In this document: in pieces, positions 31,949-39,947 of the stretch
How the letters are laid out: each line of letters begins with the position of its first letter
How positions within the stretch are numbered: position 1 is the first letter of the stretch
DNA from: JALZMG01 sp963739975
GTDB lineage: Bacteria; Actinomycetota; Acidimicrobiia; Acidimicrobiales; Ilumatobacteraceae
DNA length: 64,000 nucleotides
Reading direction: 5' to 3'
Assembly (NCBI GenBank): GCA_963739975.1
Contig: CAVUCK010000022.1
Coordinates: forward strand, 277,807-341,806
Program-made: the position numbers and the translations under genes
Notes under the pieces: model-generated
Database searches by the model: none
Told to the model about the DNA's origin: nothing
Seen by the model: the letters and a program-made list of their open reading frames with translations, nothing else

Positions 31949-34312
31949 TCACGAGGCGGCGTGGAGGATGCCCTTGCGGATCTCGGCCCGATGGCCCTCG
32001 TCGGTGATCAGTCGGCCGTTCGCCCCCTGCACGTAGAACGTGTCGACGACGTCCTCGCCGACCGACTGCACCGTGGCGTGGCGGATGTCCAGGCCCAAAT
32101 CGGCCAGCGACCGAGCGATCCGGTGCAGCACGCCGACGCGGTTGGGCGCTCGAACCTCGATGACCGTCGACGACGACGACGCGCCGTCGTGGAACGTCAC
32201 GGCGGGCTCGCTGGCCGGCGCGGCCTGCACGGCGCGGCGCCGGCGGTACGTGTGCGCCCGCTCAGCCAGCCGCGCCTCGATCGCCAGCTCACCGGCCAAC
32301 GCCCGGCGCAGGTCGTCGAGCACGGCATCCCACGTCACCGAGCCGTGCTGGGCGGTCACCCGGAACTGGGACGCAGCCATGGCCGGCCCCCCGAGCTCGG
32401 CCGAGTACGCCCAGGCCGTCATCACGTCGAGCCCGCGCAGGGACAGCACCCCGGCGACGCGAGCGAACGTTCCGGGAACGTCGTCGCACACCACGGTGAC
32501 CCGATGCGTGCTGGTCGGTACCGACGCGGTGGTGGGACCGGACGGCACCTGCTCGGCGTCCTCGTCGACCCGCACATCGAGTCGACCGACGGCCATCGCG
32601 GCGAGCGTCGGTGCGTCCGGGAACGGGGGCTCGGCATCGACGTCCTGGCCGTCGAGCGCCGACCTGGTGCGGGCGACGAGGTCGGCGACCAGCTGCGACT
32701 TCCACCCGCCCCACGCCGACGGGCCGGTGGCCAACGAATCGGCCTCCGTGAGCGCGTGGAGCAGTTCCAGCGTCGACACGTCGCCGACGGCGTCGGCGAC
32801 CAGCCGGATGGTCGCCGGATCGGCGAGGTCGCGACGCACCGCCGTCTCGGCCAGCAGGAGGTGGTGGCGGATCACCCGCACGATCGTCGCCACGTCGTCG
32901 TCGGACAGGCCGAGGCGCGGGCCGATCGTGGCCATCAGCTCCACGCCGGCGTCGGTGTGATCGCCCGGGTAGCCCTTGCCGAGGTCGTGGAACAGCGCCG
33001 CCAGCACCAGCAGGTCTGGCCGCTCGACGCGATCGGCGAGGTCGGCGGCGTTGGCGGCGGCCTCCCAGAGGTGTCGATCGACGGTGAAGCGGTGGTAGGC
33101 GTTGCGCTGCGGGCGGCTGCGCGTCGGCTCCCATTCGGGCAGCAGCCGGACGAGCAGGCCGCGTTGGTCCAGCGCCTCGAACACATCGATGGCGCGATGG
33201 CCCTGGCGGAGGAGCGCGACCAGCTCGTCGAGCGCGCCGTCCGGCCACGCCGTGGCCCACACCGCGGGGTCGATCTCCTCGGCGAGCCGGTCGAGCGCCG
33301 ATCGGGACAGCCGGACGTCACGCTGGGCGGCGACACGGGCTGCCCGCAGCACCAGCGTCGGGTCGGCGCGCCCGTCGGCACGCGGCGACAACGAGACCTC
33401 GCGATCCACGATGACCACGTCCGGAGCAACGCGCTCCTCGTGGCCGACCTGGTGGCGGCCGACGTGACGCCACGCCTCGTCGCCGATCCACGCGATCGTG
33501 CGGGCCGCAGCGGCGACCTCGGCCATCAGCACGTCGGCGTCGGGCCGCACCAGCCGGCGAGCGACGGCGTCCTGGTCCTCCAACCGCAGCACGTCGCCGG
33601 GTCGTCGCGCCTCGCGGTGGAGGGCGACCCGCACGTCGAGCAGCTCGCCGTAGCAGCGGTCGAGCATGCCCCGGTCGTCGGCCGGCAGCACGAGGTCAGC
33701 GGCGGCCGCCCACCACAGTGTGTGCGCGTCGCGCAGCCCACCGTGGCCGTCCTTGAGGTCGGGCTCGAGCAGGTAGGCGACGTCACCGGCGTGGGCGCGA
33801 CGCTCCAGCACCCGCGTGCGCAGCTGGTCGAGCCAACGCCGACCGTTGCGGCGCCACAGCGCCAGCGACTCGTTGGTCACCCGGGCGGCCAGCTCCTCGT
33901 CGCCCGCCAGCCAGCGCGCCGACAGCATGGCCGTCGCCGTGTCGAGGTCGTCGGCGGCCAGGTCGAGCTGGTCGCGAGTGGTGCGAACGGCGTGACCGAG
34001 CTGCAAGCCGGCGTCCCACAGCGGGTACCACAGCGCGCCGGCCAGCTCCTCGATGTCCCGGCCCTTGGTCCGCTCGTGGACGAGCACGACGTCGATGTCG
34101 CTGAACGGCGCCAGCTCGCGACGCCCGAACCCGCCGACGGCCAGCAGCGCGGCCACCCCCTTGCGCGGTCGCGATCGTCCAGCGGCCTCGGCGTACAGGC
34201 CGGCGAGCAGGTCGTCGGTCAGGTCCGACAGGCGCCGGCACAGGCTGCGACCGTCGAGCCCGTCGTCGGCGATCGCCGCCGCCCGCTCGGACACGACCGT
34301 CTGGACCATCAC
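31949..34312 (-). CDS. glnD: [Protein-PII] uridylyltransferase / uridylyl-removing enzyme
   Basis: The 787-aa product has all GlnD modules in order. The nucleotidyltransferase has 'AVGGFGRRELAPFSDIDVVLV' (GG then SDID metal ligands, ~57-77). A GlnE-like helical linker, an HD phosphohydrolase domain ('AALFHDLGKGYPGDHTDAG', ~448) and two C-terminal ACT domains (~590-660 and ~705-780) follow. It senses glutamine and modifies PII to adjust nitrogen metabolism. It is slightly shorter than the E. coli protein. No glnB, glnK or amtB gene is adjacent, which is unusual because in many Actinobacteria they form one operon. Confidence 0.93.
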   Translation of the reverse strand: MMVQTVVSERAAAIADDGLDGRSLCRRLSDLTDDLLAGLYAEAAGRSRPRKGVAALLAVGGFGRRELAPFSDIDVVLVHERTKGRDIEELAGALWYPLWDAGLQLGHAVRTTRDQLDLAADDLDTATAMLSARWLAGDEELAARVTNESLALWRRNGRRWLDQLRTRVLERRAHAGDVAYLLEPDLKDGHGGLRDAHTLWWAAAADLVLPADDRGMLDRCYGELLDVRVALHREARRPGDVLRLEDQDAVARRLVRPDADVLMAEVAAAARTIAWIGDEAWRHVGRHQVGHEERVAPDVVIVDREVSLSPRADGRADPTLVLRAARVAAQRDVRLSRSALDRLAEEIDPAVWATAWPDGALDELVALLRQGHRAIDVFEALDQRGLLVRLLPEWEPTRSRPQRNAYHRFTVDRHLWEAAANAADLADRVERPDLLVLAALFHDLGKGYPGDHTDAGVELMATIGPRLGLSDDDVATIVRVIRHHLLLAETAVRRDLADPATIRLVADAVGDVSTLELLHALTEADSLATGPSAWGGWKSQLVADLVARTRSALDGQDVDAEPPFPDAPTLAAMAVGRLDVRVDEDAEQVPSGPTTASVPTSTHRVTVVCDDVPGTFARVAGVLSLRGLDVMTAWAYSAELGGPAMAASQFRVTAQHGSVTWDAVLDDLRRALAGELAIEARLAERAHTYRRRRAVQAAPASEPAVTFHDGASSSSTVIEVRAPNRVGVLHRIARSLADLGLDIRHATVQSVGEDVVDTFYVQGANGRLITDEGHRAEIRKGILHAAS

Positions 34313-34375
34313 CGCACGCTACGGGATCATCGCCCGCGCCGCCCGGGCGACCAGCGGGCCACCTACAGTGCCGCC

Positions 34376-35662
34376 GTGCTCGGGCGAACCGGCTGCACCG
34401 GCGGTAACCGGTGGGCGACGCCGGCCGCCGTCGCGGCGCTGGTGATGGCGATCGTCGCCTGTTCCGGGAGCGACGAGACCGAAGGGACCGTTCCGCCGCC
34501 CCCGGTGGTCACGGCGACCACCGACGCCCCACGCCCCGACGACGGGGTGCTGCGGATCGGCGTGATGGCTCCGCGCAGCGGTCCGGGCGCGCCGCTCGGC
34601 GAGTCAGTGCTCGAGGCCGCCGCGGCAGCCATCGCGCTCGTCAACGAGGCCGGTGGCGTGGGCGGTGCCAACGTGGCGCTCATCCAGGAGGACGAGGGCA
34701 CGACGCCGCTCGCCGCGGCTGATGCCATCGAGTCGCTGCTCGATCAGGACGTCGACGCCGTCATCGGTCCGACGTCGTCCGTCATCGCCCTCGACACCCT
34801 CGGCGACCTCCTGGCCGGCGGAGTCGTGGCCTGCTCCCCGACCGCCACCACGATGGCGCTCGACGACTACCCCGGCTCGGAGCGGTTCTTCCGCACCGCG
34901 CCCAGCGACGCGCTGCAGGCCGTCGCGATCGCCGAGCTGGCCGAGCAGACGGGGGCCAGGACGGCGGCCGTCGCCTTCCTCGACGACACCTACGGCCGGC
35001 CGCTCGCCCAAGCCACCATCGCCGCGCTGGAGGGACGCCAGCTGACGGTCGACACGACCGTGCCGTTCGCGCCGGGCGACGACGACCTGGTCGCCGAAGC
35101 GACGCAGCTCGCCGAACTCGACGTCGGCGTGATCGTGATCATCGGCGACCCCGACGAGGGCACTCGGCTGCTCTCGGCGCTGGGCGCGGCGACGGCCAGC
35201 GGCGACGGCGGCGAGGTGCCGGAGATCCTCCTCAACGGGGCGATGCGGACCCCGGCGGCCCCGACGCTGGTCCAGGAGCTGCCGACCGAGCTGCGCGAGG
35301 CGGTGCACGGGGTCTCACCGGTGGCCGGCCCGGCGACGCCCGGCGAGCTGCCCGGTCCCTTCGCCACGAACACCGTCGACTGCGTGAACCTGATCGCTCT
35401 GGCCGCTGTGCAGGCCGGGTCGGACAACCCGGTGCAGGTGGCCGGCCAGGTCCAGGAGGTCAGCTCGACCGGCGTGACCTGCGCCGACTTCGCCGGTTGC
35501 GCCGGCCTGCTCGAGGAGAACCGCAACATCGACTACCAGGGCCAGAGCGGCGGCGTCGAGATCGGGTCGACGGGTGATCCCCAGCAGGCGCCGTTCGAGG
35601 TGTTCGGCTTCGACGCCAGCGGCGTCGACCAGCCGATCCGGACGTTCTCCGTCGCCGCCTGA
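34376..35662 (+). CDS. ABC transporter substrate-binding lipoprotein (branched-chain amino-acid type)
   Basis: The 428-aa product begins at a GTG (34376), has a lipoprotein signal ('AAVAALVMAIVACSG') and a Ser/Pro/Thr linker, then a type I periplasmic binding fold: 'LRIGVMAPRSGPGAPLGESV', 'DVDAVIGPTSSVIALDTLGD', 'RFFRTAPSDALQAVAIAEL', 'DTYGRPLAQATIAAL'. It should bind small amides or amino acids outside the membrane. No permease or ATPase gene lies nearby, so it either works with a distant transporter or acts as a sensor. It diverges from glnD with 63 bp between, so a nitrogen-related role is a fair guess. Confidence 0.85.
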   Translation: MLGRTGCTGGNRWATPAAVAALVMAIVACSGSDETEGTVPPPPVVTATTDAPRPDDGVLRIGVMAPRSGPGAPLGESVLEAAAAAIALVNEAGGVGGANVALIQEDEGTTPLAAADAIESLLDQDVDAVIGPTSSVIALDTLGDLLAGGVVACSPTATTMALDDYPGSERFFRTAPSDALQAVAIAELAEQTGARTAAVAFLDDTYGRPLAQATIAALEGRQLTVDTTVPFAPGDDDLVAEATQLAELDVGVIVIIGDPDEGTRLLSALGAATASGDGGEVPEILLNGAMRTPAAPTLVQELPTELREAVHGVSPVAGPATPGELPGPFATNTVDCVNLIALAAVQAGSDNPVQVAGQVQEVSSTGVTCADFAGCAGLLEENRNIDYQGQSGGVEIGSTGDPQQAPFEVFGFDASGVDQPIRTFSVAA

Positions 35663-35803
35663 CCCGGACGTCATTGCGTTCCCCGGCCACGCCACCTGCA
35701 GCCTGCGCAGATCCTGGCCAATCGCTCGCTGGCGCTCGCTCGCTCGCATCGGCGAGAACCTTCGCCCGATTCGCCGGCCGGCGGCCGCCCGTAGCCTGGC
35801 GGC

Positions 35804-36457
35804 ATGCGCACGGAGACCGGGCTGGCCGTCCTGCACCTGTTCTGCACCCCGTCGGCGACCTTCGATCGCGAGGCGGCGAGCGCCGCCGTCAAGCGCGTCG
35901 AGGCGGCCGAGGGGCAGGTGGTGACGGCGGCGATGCTCGGCCACAAGTGCGACCTGGCCGTCATGGCGCTGCACCCGGACTGGTCGGTCCTGCGGGCCCT
36001 GCAGTCGGGGTTGCAGCAGGCGGGCCTGAACATCGTCGACAGTTACGTGAGCATCACCGAGGTCAGCGAGTACGCCAAGGGGATGCCCGAGCACCTGCTG
36101 CGTGAGCGGCTGCACCCGTCGCTGCCGCCCGAGGGCAAGCCGGTGTTCTGCTTCTACCCGATGACCAAGCGGCGCGAGGCCCAGGCCAACTGGTACATGA
36201 CGCCGTTCGACGAGCGCGATCGGTTGATGCGCGAGCACGGCAAGAGCGGCCGCACCTTCGCCGGCAAGGTCGTCCAGCTGATCACCGGATCGACCGGACT
36301 CGACGACTTCGAGTGGGGGGTGACGCTGTTCGCCACGACTCCCGAGGTGATCAAGGACGTCGTCTACACCATGCGCTTCGACAAGGGATCGGCCCTGTAC
36401 GGCGAGTTCGGACGCTTCTACGTCGGCTATCTCGCCCCCCTCGATGAGATGCTCTGA
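35804..36457 (+). CDS. hemQ: Coproheme decarboxylase HemQ/ChdC (chlorite dismutase family)
   Basis: The 217-aa product matches the actinobacterial HemQ group: 'CFYPMTKRREAQANWYMTPF' with the catalytic Tyr, 'RDRLMREHGKSGRTFAGKV' near the heme, and the closing 'GEFGRFYVGYLAPLDEML'. It oxidatively decarboxylates iron-coproporphyrin III to protoheme in the coproporphyrin-dependent heme pathway of Gram-positive bacteria. No other heme genes are adjacent. The 141-bp gap upstream holds only GC-rich CGCTCGCT-type repeats and no clear promoter. Confidence 0.9.
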   Translation: MRTETGLAVLHLFCTPSATFDREAASAAVKRVEAAEGQVVTAAMLGHKCDLAVMALHPDWSVLRALQSGLQQAGLNIVDSYVSITEVSEYAKGMPEHLLRERLHPSLPPEGKPVFCFYPMTKRREAQANWYMTPFDERDRLMREHGKSGRTFAGKVVQLITGSTGLDDFEWGVTLFATTPEVIKDVVYTMRFDKGSALYGEFGRFYVGYLAPLDEML

Positions 36458-36481
36458 TCCGCCTCGCTCGCTCCTGCCCAT

Positions 36482-36551
36482 CTGGGCGCGGACGTTCTCG
36501 AAATCGAGAACGTCCGCGCCCAGAAGGCGCGTTGAGAACGTCCGCGCCCAG
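36482..36551. repeat. Intergenic palindromic repeat, family C (copy 2)
   Basis: A perfect palindrome at 36482-36523 (arms CTGGGCGCGGACGTTCTCGA and TCGAGAACGTCCGCGCCCAG) is followed by a solitary third arm at 36532-36551. This is the mirror arrangement of the copy at 6319-6388. It lies between convergent hemQ and fdhD and touches the fdhD stop codon. Confidence 0.85.
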
Positions 36552-36552
36552 T

Positions 36553-37341
36553 TCAGTCGGCGTAGACGTTGTATCGGTCGGCGCGGGCGAAGCCGACGAG
36601 GCGCATCCCGGCCTGCCGGGCGGCTTGCACCGCCAGGGCCGTCGGCGCGCTGACGGCGACGAGCGAGCCGAACCCGGCCGCCCAGGCCTTCTGGACCATC
36701 TCCACCGACGCCCGACCGCTGACGAACAGCCCGTGGCCGGTCGCTGGCAACCTCCCGGCGAGCAGCAGCGCGCCGACCACCTTGTCGACGGCGTTGTGCC
36801 GCCCGACGTCCTCGCGGGTCATCAGCACCGTGCCGCCGGCATCGAAGGCGGCGGCGGCGTGCACGGCACCCGTGGTGGCGTACAGCCCCTGACCACCGAG
36901 CACGGCCTCGGGCACCGCGGCGAGCACCGCGGCGTCGATCGCCTGCTCGGGCGGAAGCGGCGTGAGCCGGGCCAGCAACTCGTCGATCTGGTCGCTCCCG
37001 CACCAACCGCAGCTCGACGACGTCGTGGCGAGGCGCGGGCGGGCGGGCGGAGCACGGCCACCGGTCTCGACGGTGACCTCGTTGAACTCGCTGGCCGCTG
37101 CCGAACCGTTGGCGCAGTACCGCACCCCGCTGACGGCCGCCCCGCCGAGCAGCCCCTCGGTGAAGCAGAACCCGGCGGCCAGCTCGAAGTCGTTGCCCGG
37201 CGTGCGCATCGTGGTCGACACCACGGTGCCGTCGAGCTGGATCGTCATCGGCTCCTCGACGATCAGCTCGTCGGGCTGGCGCCGACGACCCTCATCCGTG
37301 ACCTTGGTGACGAGCAGACGCTCCGTGCGCGTGCGCCCCAC
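36553..37341 (-). CDS. fdhD: Formate dehydrogenase accessory sulfurtransferase FdhD
   Basis: The 262-aa product has the FdhD blocks: 'DFELAAGFCFTEGLL', the CxxC sulfur-carrying motif as SSCGWCGS (~109-116), 'DVGRHNAVDKVVG' and 'SGRASVEMVQKA'. FdhD passes sulfur from IscS to the molybdenum cofactor of formate dehydrogenases. No formate dehydrogenase is in the window. Its presence hints at one elsewhere, and such enzymes are often selenoproteins, which fits the Sec gene 6 kb away. Confidence 0.93.
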   Translation of the reverse strand: MGRTRTERLLVTKVTDEGRRRQPDELIVEEPMTIQLDGTVVSTTMRTPGNDFELAAGFCFTEGLLGGAAVSGVRYCANGSAAASEFNEVTVETGGRAPPARPRLATTSSSCGWCGSDQIDELLARLTPLPPEQAIDAAVLAAVPEAVLGGQGLYATTGAVHAAAAFDAGGTVLMTREDVGRHNAVDKVVGALLLAGRLPATGHGLFVSGRASVEMVQKAWAAGFGSLVAVSAPTALAVQAARQAGMRLVGFARADRYNVYAD

Positions 37342-37399
37342 CAGACCGACGCTACCGATCGTTCCCGCCCGACCTCGGCCGCCGACCTACAGTCCGCAC

Positions 37400-38866
37400 G
37401 TGGATCCAACCCCTCCTCCGCACCTCACGGTCCCGGCGGAGCCCGACCCATCGCCGGCGACCGCCGAGCCGGGCCCGGCCACAGTGGTCCCTGTCCCGCC
37501 CGGCGAGGGCATCGGCGACACCCGCGGCGTGATCACCAGCTACACCGGCATCGTGGCCGCCGAGTTCATCGGCACTGCCGTGCTGGTGCTCATCGGGCCG
37601 GGCAGCGCGATCCTCGCCGGCGAGCAAATCGGCACGCTCGGCATCTCGCTGGCCTTCGGCTTCGCCCTCCTGCTGATGGTCTACGTGATCGGCCCCATCA
37701 GCGGCTGCCACATCAACCCGGCAGTGACGCTGGGGTTCGTGCTGACCCGCAAGATCCCGCTGCGCCACGCAACGTGGGCGTGGGTGGCCCAAGTGCTCGG
37801 CGGCATCTTCGGCGCCGCCGTCATCTACGGGATCGCCAGTGGGCGAGACGGTTGGCGACGGGAGGGCTTCGCCTCCAACGGCTGGGACCGTGACGGGTTC
37901 AGCGGGCTCGGCGCGGCGGTGATCGTCGAGATCGTCTTCACCGCGCTCTTCGTGGTCGTCGTGCTGTCGACCACGAGTCGGCGGTTCGCCCCCGGCTTCG
38001 GGGGCGTCGTGGCCGGCATCACGCTGGCCGCCATCCACCTCGTCACCATCCCCGTCGACAACACCAGCGTCAACCCGGCGCGCAGCCTCGCCACCGCCCT
38101 GTTCGCCGACACCGATCCCAGCGCCATCGGGCAGCTGTGGGTGTTCATCGTGTTCCCGCTCGTCGGTTCGCTGATCGGCGTCTTCGTGTGGTTGCTGCTC
38201 GACCAGGAGAGCCGGCTGGAGGACACGGTGCTCGACACCGACTTCCTGCGCACCACCCGCGACGCCATCGACCGCGCCGTCGACTGCGAACCGATGGCCT
38301 CGTCAAACTCACTGCGTAACGAACGCTCGGGAACTTCCTCCGCTGATTCAGCTGGCCAGGCGACCTCGTTGCGGGCGGTCCCAGGCGGCGACGCGCTCGG
38401 TGTCCTCGTAGACCTCCCAGTGAGCGATCTTGCCCCAGCGCAACACGATGACCTCCATGTACCGGTTGGCGTAGCGGTCCTCCCCGGCGGCCGACGGGAC
38501 GAAGTCGTGGGCTCGGACGCCGACGCGGAGGTTCCACGGTGGACCGTTGACGAGGATGTCCTCGATCTCGACCTGGATGCCCTCGTCGATGAACCGCTTG
38601 GCGAAGGCCCGGCACTCGGCGATGCCCCGGTGGGTCACGTGGCGGTGGCGCCCGGCGCGCACCGGACGGAACATGTTGCCCCAGGAGTTGTCACCGGGGA
38701 TCGTGAACTCGCTGTCGTCGGTGACCATCTTCAAGAACGGCTCGGGGTCACCGGCGTTCAACCGGTCGACCCCTCGGCGCACCAGCGCCCGCACCGCGGC
38801 CTTGTACATCTCGCGCTCCTCGCTCTCGTGACTAGAACGATCACTCTAGTAGAGCGGACGTTCTAG
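37400..38866 (+). CDS. Aquaporin/MIP-family channel with run-on C-terminal tail
   Basis: Residues ~45-280 form a six-helix aquaporin with both NPA boxes ('SGCHINPAVTLGFVL' and 'NTSVNPARSLATALF') and a final helix 'LWVFIVFPLVGSLIGVFVWLLL'. The N-terminal 40 residues are Pro-rich. After 'RTTRDAIDRAVD' (~residue 300) the frame stays open for another ~190 codons that are antisense to the SnoaL-like gene at 38348-38809, with no membrane or domain pattern. The ancestral stop was probably near 38300; a TAA in another frame ends at 38319. Water or glycerol transport cannot be told apart. Confidence 0.75.
   Translation: MDPTPPPHLTVPAEPDPSPATAEPGPATVVPVPPGEGIGDTRGVITSYTGIVAAEFIGTAVLVLIGPGSAILAGEQIGTLGISLAFGFALLLMVYVIGPISGCHINPAVTLGFVLTRKIPLRHATWAWVAQVLGGIFGAAVIYGIASGRDGWRREGFASNGWDRDGFSGLGAAVIVEIVFTALFVVVVLSTTSRRFAPGFGGVVAGITLAAIHLVTIPVDNTSVNPARSLATALFADTDPSAIGQLWVFIVFPLVGSLIGVFVWLLLDQESRLEDTVLDTDFLRTTRDAIDRAVDCEPMASSNSLRNERSGTSSADSAGQATSLRAVPGGDALGVLVDLPVSDLAPAQHDDLHVPVGVAVLPGGRRDEVVGSDADAEVPRWTVDEDVLDLDLDALVDEPLGEGPALGDAPVGHVAVAPGAHRTEHVAPGVVTGDRELAVVGDHLQERLGVTGVQPVDPSAHQRPHRGLVHLALLALVTRTITLVERTF
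38348..38809 (-). CDS. SnoaL-like / NTF2-fold protein
   Basis: The 153-aa product has the NTF2-like pattern: an N-terminal helix 'AAVRALVRRGVDRLNAGDPE', 'FLKMVTDDSEFTIPGDNSWG', a central 'CRAFAKRFIDEGIQVEIEDI' and closing strands 'YMEVIVLRWGKIAHWEVYED'. Members are small-molecule isomerases, hydratases or binding proteins. It diverges from the TetR gene at 38877, with palindromes between, so that regulator probably controls it. It lies entirely antisense to the aquaporin tail. Confidence 0.82.
   Translation of the reverse strand: MYKAAVRALVRRGVDRLNAGDPEPFLKMVTDDSEFTIPGDNSWGNMFRPVRAGRHRHVTHRGIAECRAFAKRFIDEGIQVEIEDILVNGPPWNLRVGVRAHDFVPSAAGEDRYANRYMEVIVLRWGKIAHWEVYEDTERVAAWDRPQRGRLAS
38832..38866. 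promoter_or_regulatory. Probable TetR operator (nested palindromes)
   Basis: Between the divergent SnoaL-like and TetR genes lie CTAGAACG (38832-38839) and its inverse CGTTCTAG (38859-38866), enclosing the palindrome CTCTAGTAGAG (38844-38854). The spacing of half-sites around one centre, directly before the TetR start at 38877, suits binding by one or two TetR dimers. Confidence 0.65.
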
Positions 38867-38876
38867 GATCAAGGGG

Positions 38877-39473
38877 ATGGGCGACACCCGCCAGCGCATC
38901 GTCGGCGCGACCACGGAGCTGCTCCGCCAACGCGGCTACCAGGCGACGTCGATCAAGGACATCACGGCTGCCGCTTCGGCCACCGTCGGGTCCGTGTACC
39001 ACTTCTTCCCCGGCGGCAAGGCACAGCTCGTCGCGACCGTCGTCGCCGAGGCCGGCGCGGCCTACCAGCAGCTGTTCGAACTGATCACCGCCGAGCTCGA
39101 CGACCCGGCCGAGGCCGTCGGGACGTTCTTCGCCGAAGCCGCCGATGCGCTGGAGGAGTCCGGCTACGTGGACATCTGCCCGATCGGCACGATCGCCGCC
39201 GAGGTGGCGAGCACCGACGACGACCTGCGCCTGGCCACGGCCACGGTCTTCTCCGGGTGGGAGGTGGCCATCGCCGCCCGCCTCGGACGGGGCGGGCTGG
39301 CGTCGGACGAGGCGACGGCCCTGGCGACGAGCGTCATCGCGCTGCTCGAGGGGAGCTTCATCCTGGCCCGCAGTCGCCGCGACGCCGAGCCGGTCCGGAC
39401 GGCCGGCCGCCACGCCCGAGCGCTGGCCGGCGCCGTCGTCGTCCGCCGGGACTCAGCCGTCGCCGCCGGCTGA
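38877..39473 (+). CDS. TetR/AcrR family regulator (LmrA/YxaF-like)
   Basis: The 198-aa product has the TetR helix-turn-helix at ~5-50 ('RQRIVGATTELLRQRGYQAT', 'ITAAASATVGSVYHFFPGGK'). Its ligand domain has 'CPIGTIAAEVASTDDDLR', typical of the LmrA/YxaF subgroup. It should repress the divergent SnoaL-like gene through the palindromes at 38832-38866. It overlaps the convergent VOC gene by 21 bp. Confidence 0.9.
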   Translation: MGDTRQRIVGATTELLRQRGYQATSIKDITAAASATVGSVYHFFPGGKAQLVATVVAEAGAAYQQLFELITAELDDPAEAVGTFFAEAADALEESGYVDICPIGTIAAEVASTDDDLRLATATVFSGWEVAIAARLGRGGLASDEATALATSVIALLEGSFILARSRRDAEPVRTAGRHARALAGAVVVRRDSAVAAG

Positions 39474-39872
39474 ACCGGCCGGCGGCGCCGAGGCGGCAAA
39501 CAGGTCGACGCCGTTGCCGTCCGGATCGTGCACGGTGGCGTAGCGCTGGCCCCACGGCGCATCGAACGGGGCCAGGTGCACCGTGGTGCCCGCCGCCTTG
39601 AGCTCGCCGACGACGCGGTCGACCTCGGCGGGGCTGGCGCATTCGAACGCCAGGCCGAAGCGCTGGCCACCCGGGCCGGGCGGGGACCAGGAGGGGTCGA
39701 ACGAACGGATGACGTCCTCCGTGTCGAGCATCAGCCGCAGGCCACCGGGCAGCGCCAGCTCGACGTGTCCGGCGGGATCGTCGGTCGTCTCGAGGCCGAG
39801 CTGGCGGTAGAACGCGAGGGAGCGGGCCAGATCGGTCACGACGAGTCCGACGGCGCTGAATCGTGGTGTCAT
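39453..39872 (-). CDS. VOC (glyoxalase/bleomycin-resistance) family protein
   Basis: The 139-aa product has two beta-alpha-beta-beta-beta modules: 'RFSAVGLVVTDLARSLAFYR' and 'QRFGLAFECASPAEVDRVVG', with 'WGQRYATVHDPDGNGVDLFA' at the end. The metal-binding pattern is partial, so binding rather than catalysis is possible. The ATG at 39872 is chosen because conservation starts there. It diverges from the broken AraC gene with 75 bp between. Confidence 0.85.
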   Translation of the reverse strand: MTPRFSAVGLVVTDLARSLAFYRQLGLETTDDPAGHVELALPGGLRLMLDTEDVIRSFDPSWSPPGPGGQRFGLAFECASPAEVDRVVGELKAAGTTVHLAPFDAPWGQRYATVHDPDGNGVDLFAASAPPAGSAGGDG

Positions 39873-39947
39873 GCGCCCCAACGTACGGATGCTCGTCGAC
39901 GGCGTCTTGCAGGAATCGGACACACCCGAATCGGGCAGGCTGGAGCG

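Noticed and set aside
31751..34375. A very long open plus-strand frame leading into the substrate-binding protein gene.
   Set aside because: It is antisense to glnD, whose domains are unmistakable; the frame is open only because of high GC. The real gene starts at the GTG 34376 with a lipoprotein signal.
35663..35803. CGCTCGCT-rich gap before hemQ as a regulatory repeat.
   Set aside because: Short simple-sequence runs of this kind recur in other gaps of this GC-rich DNA and show no symmetry or conserved partner.
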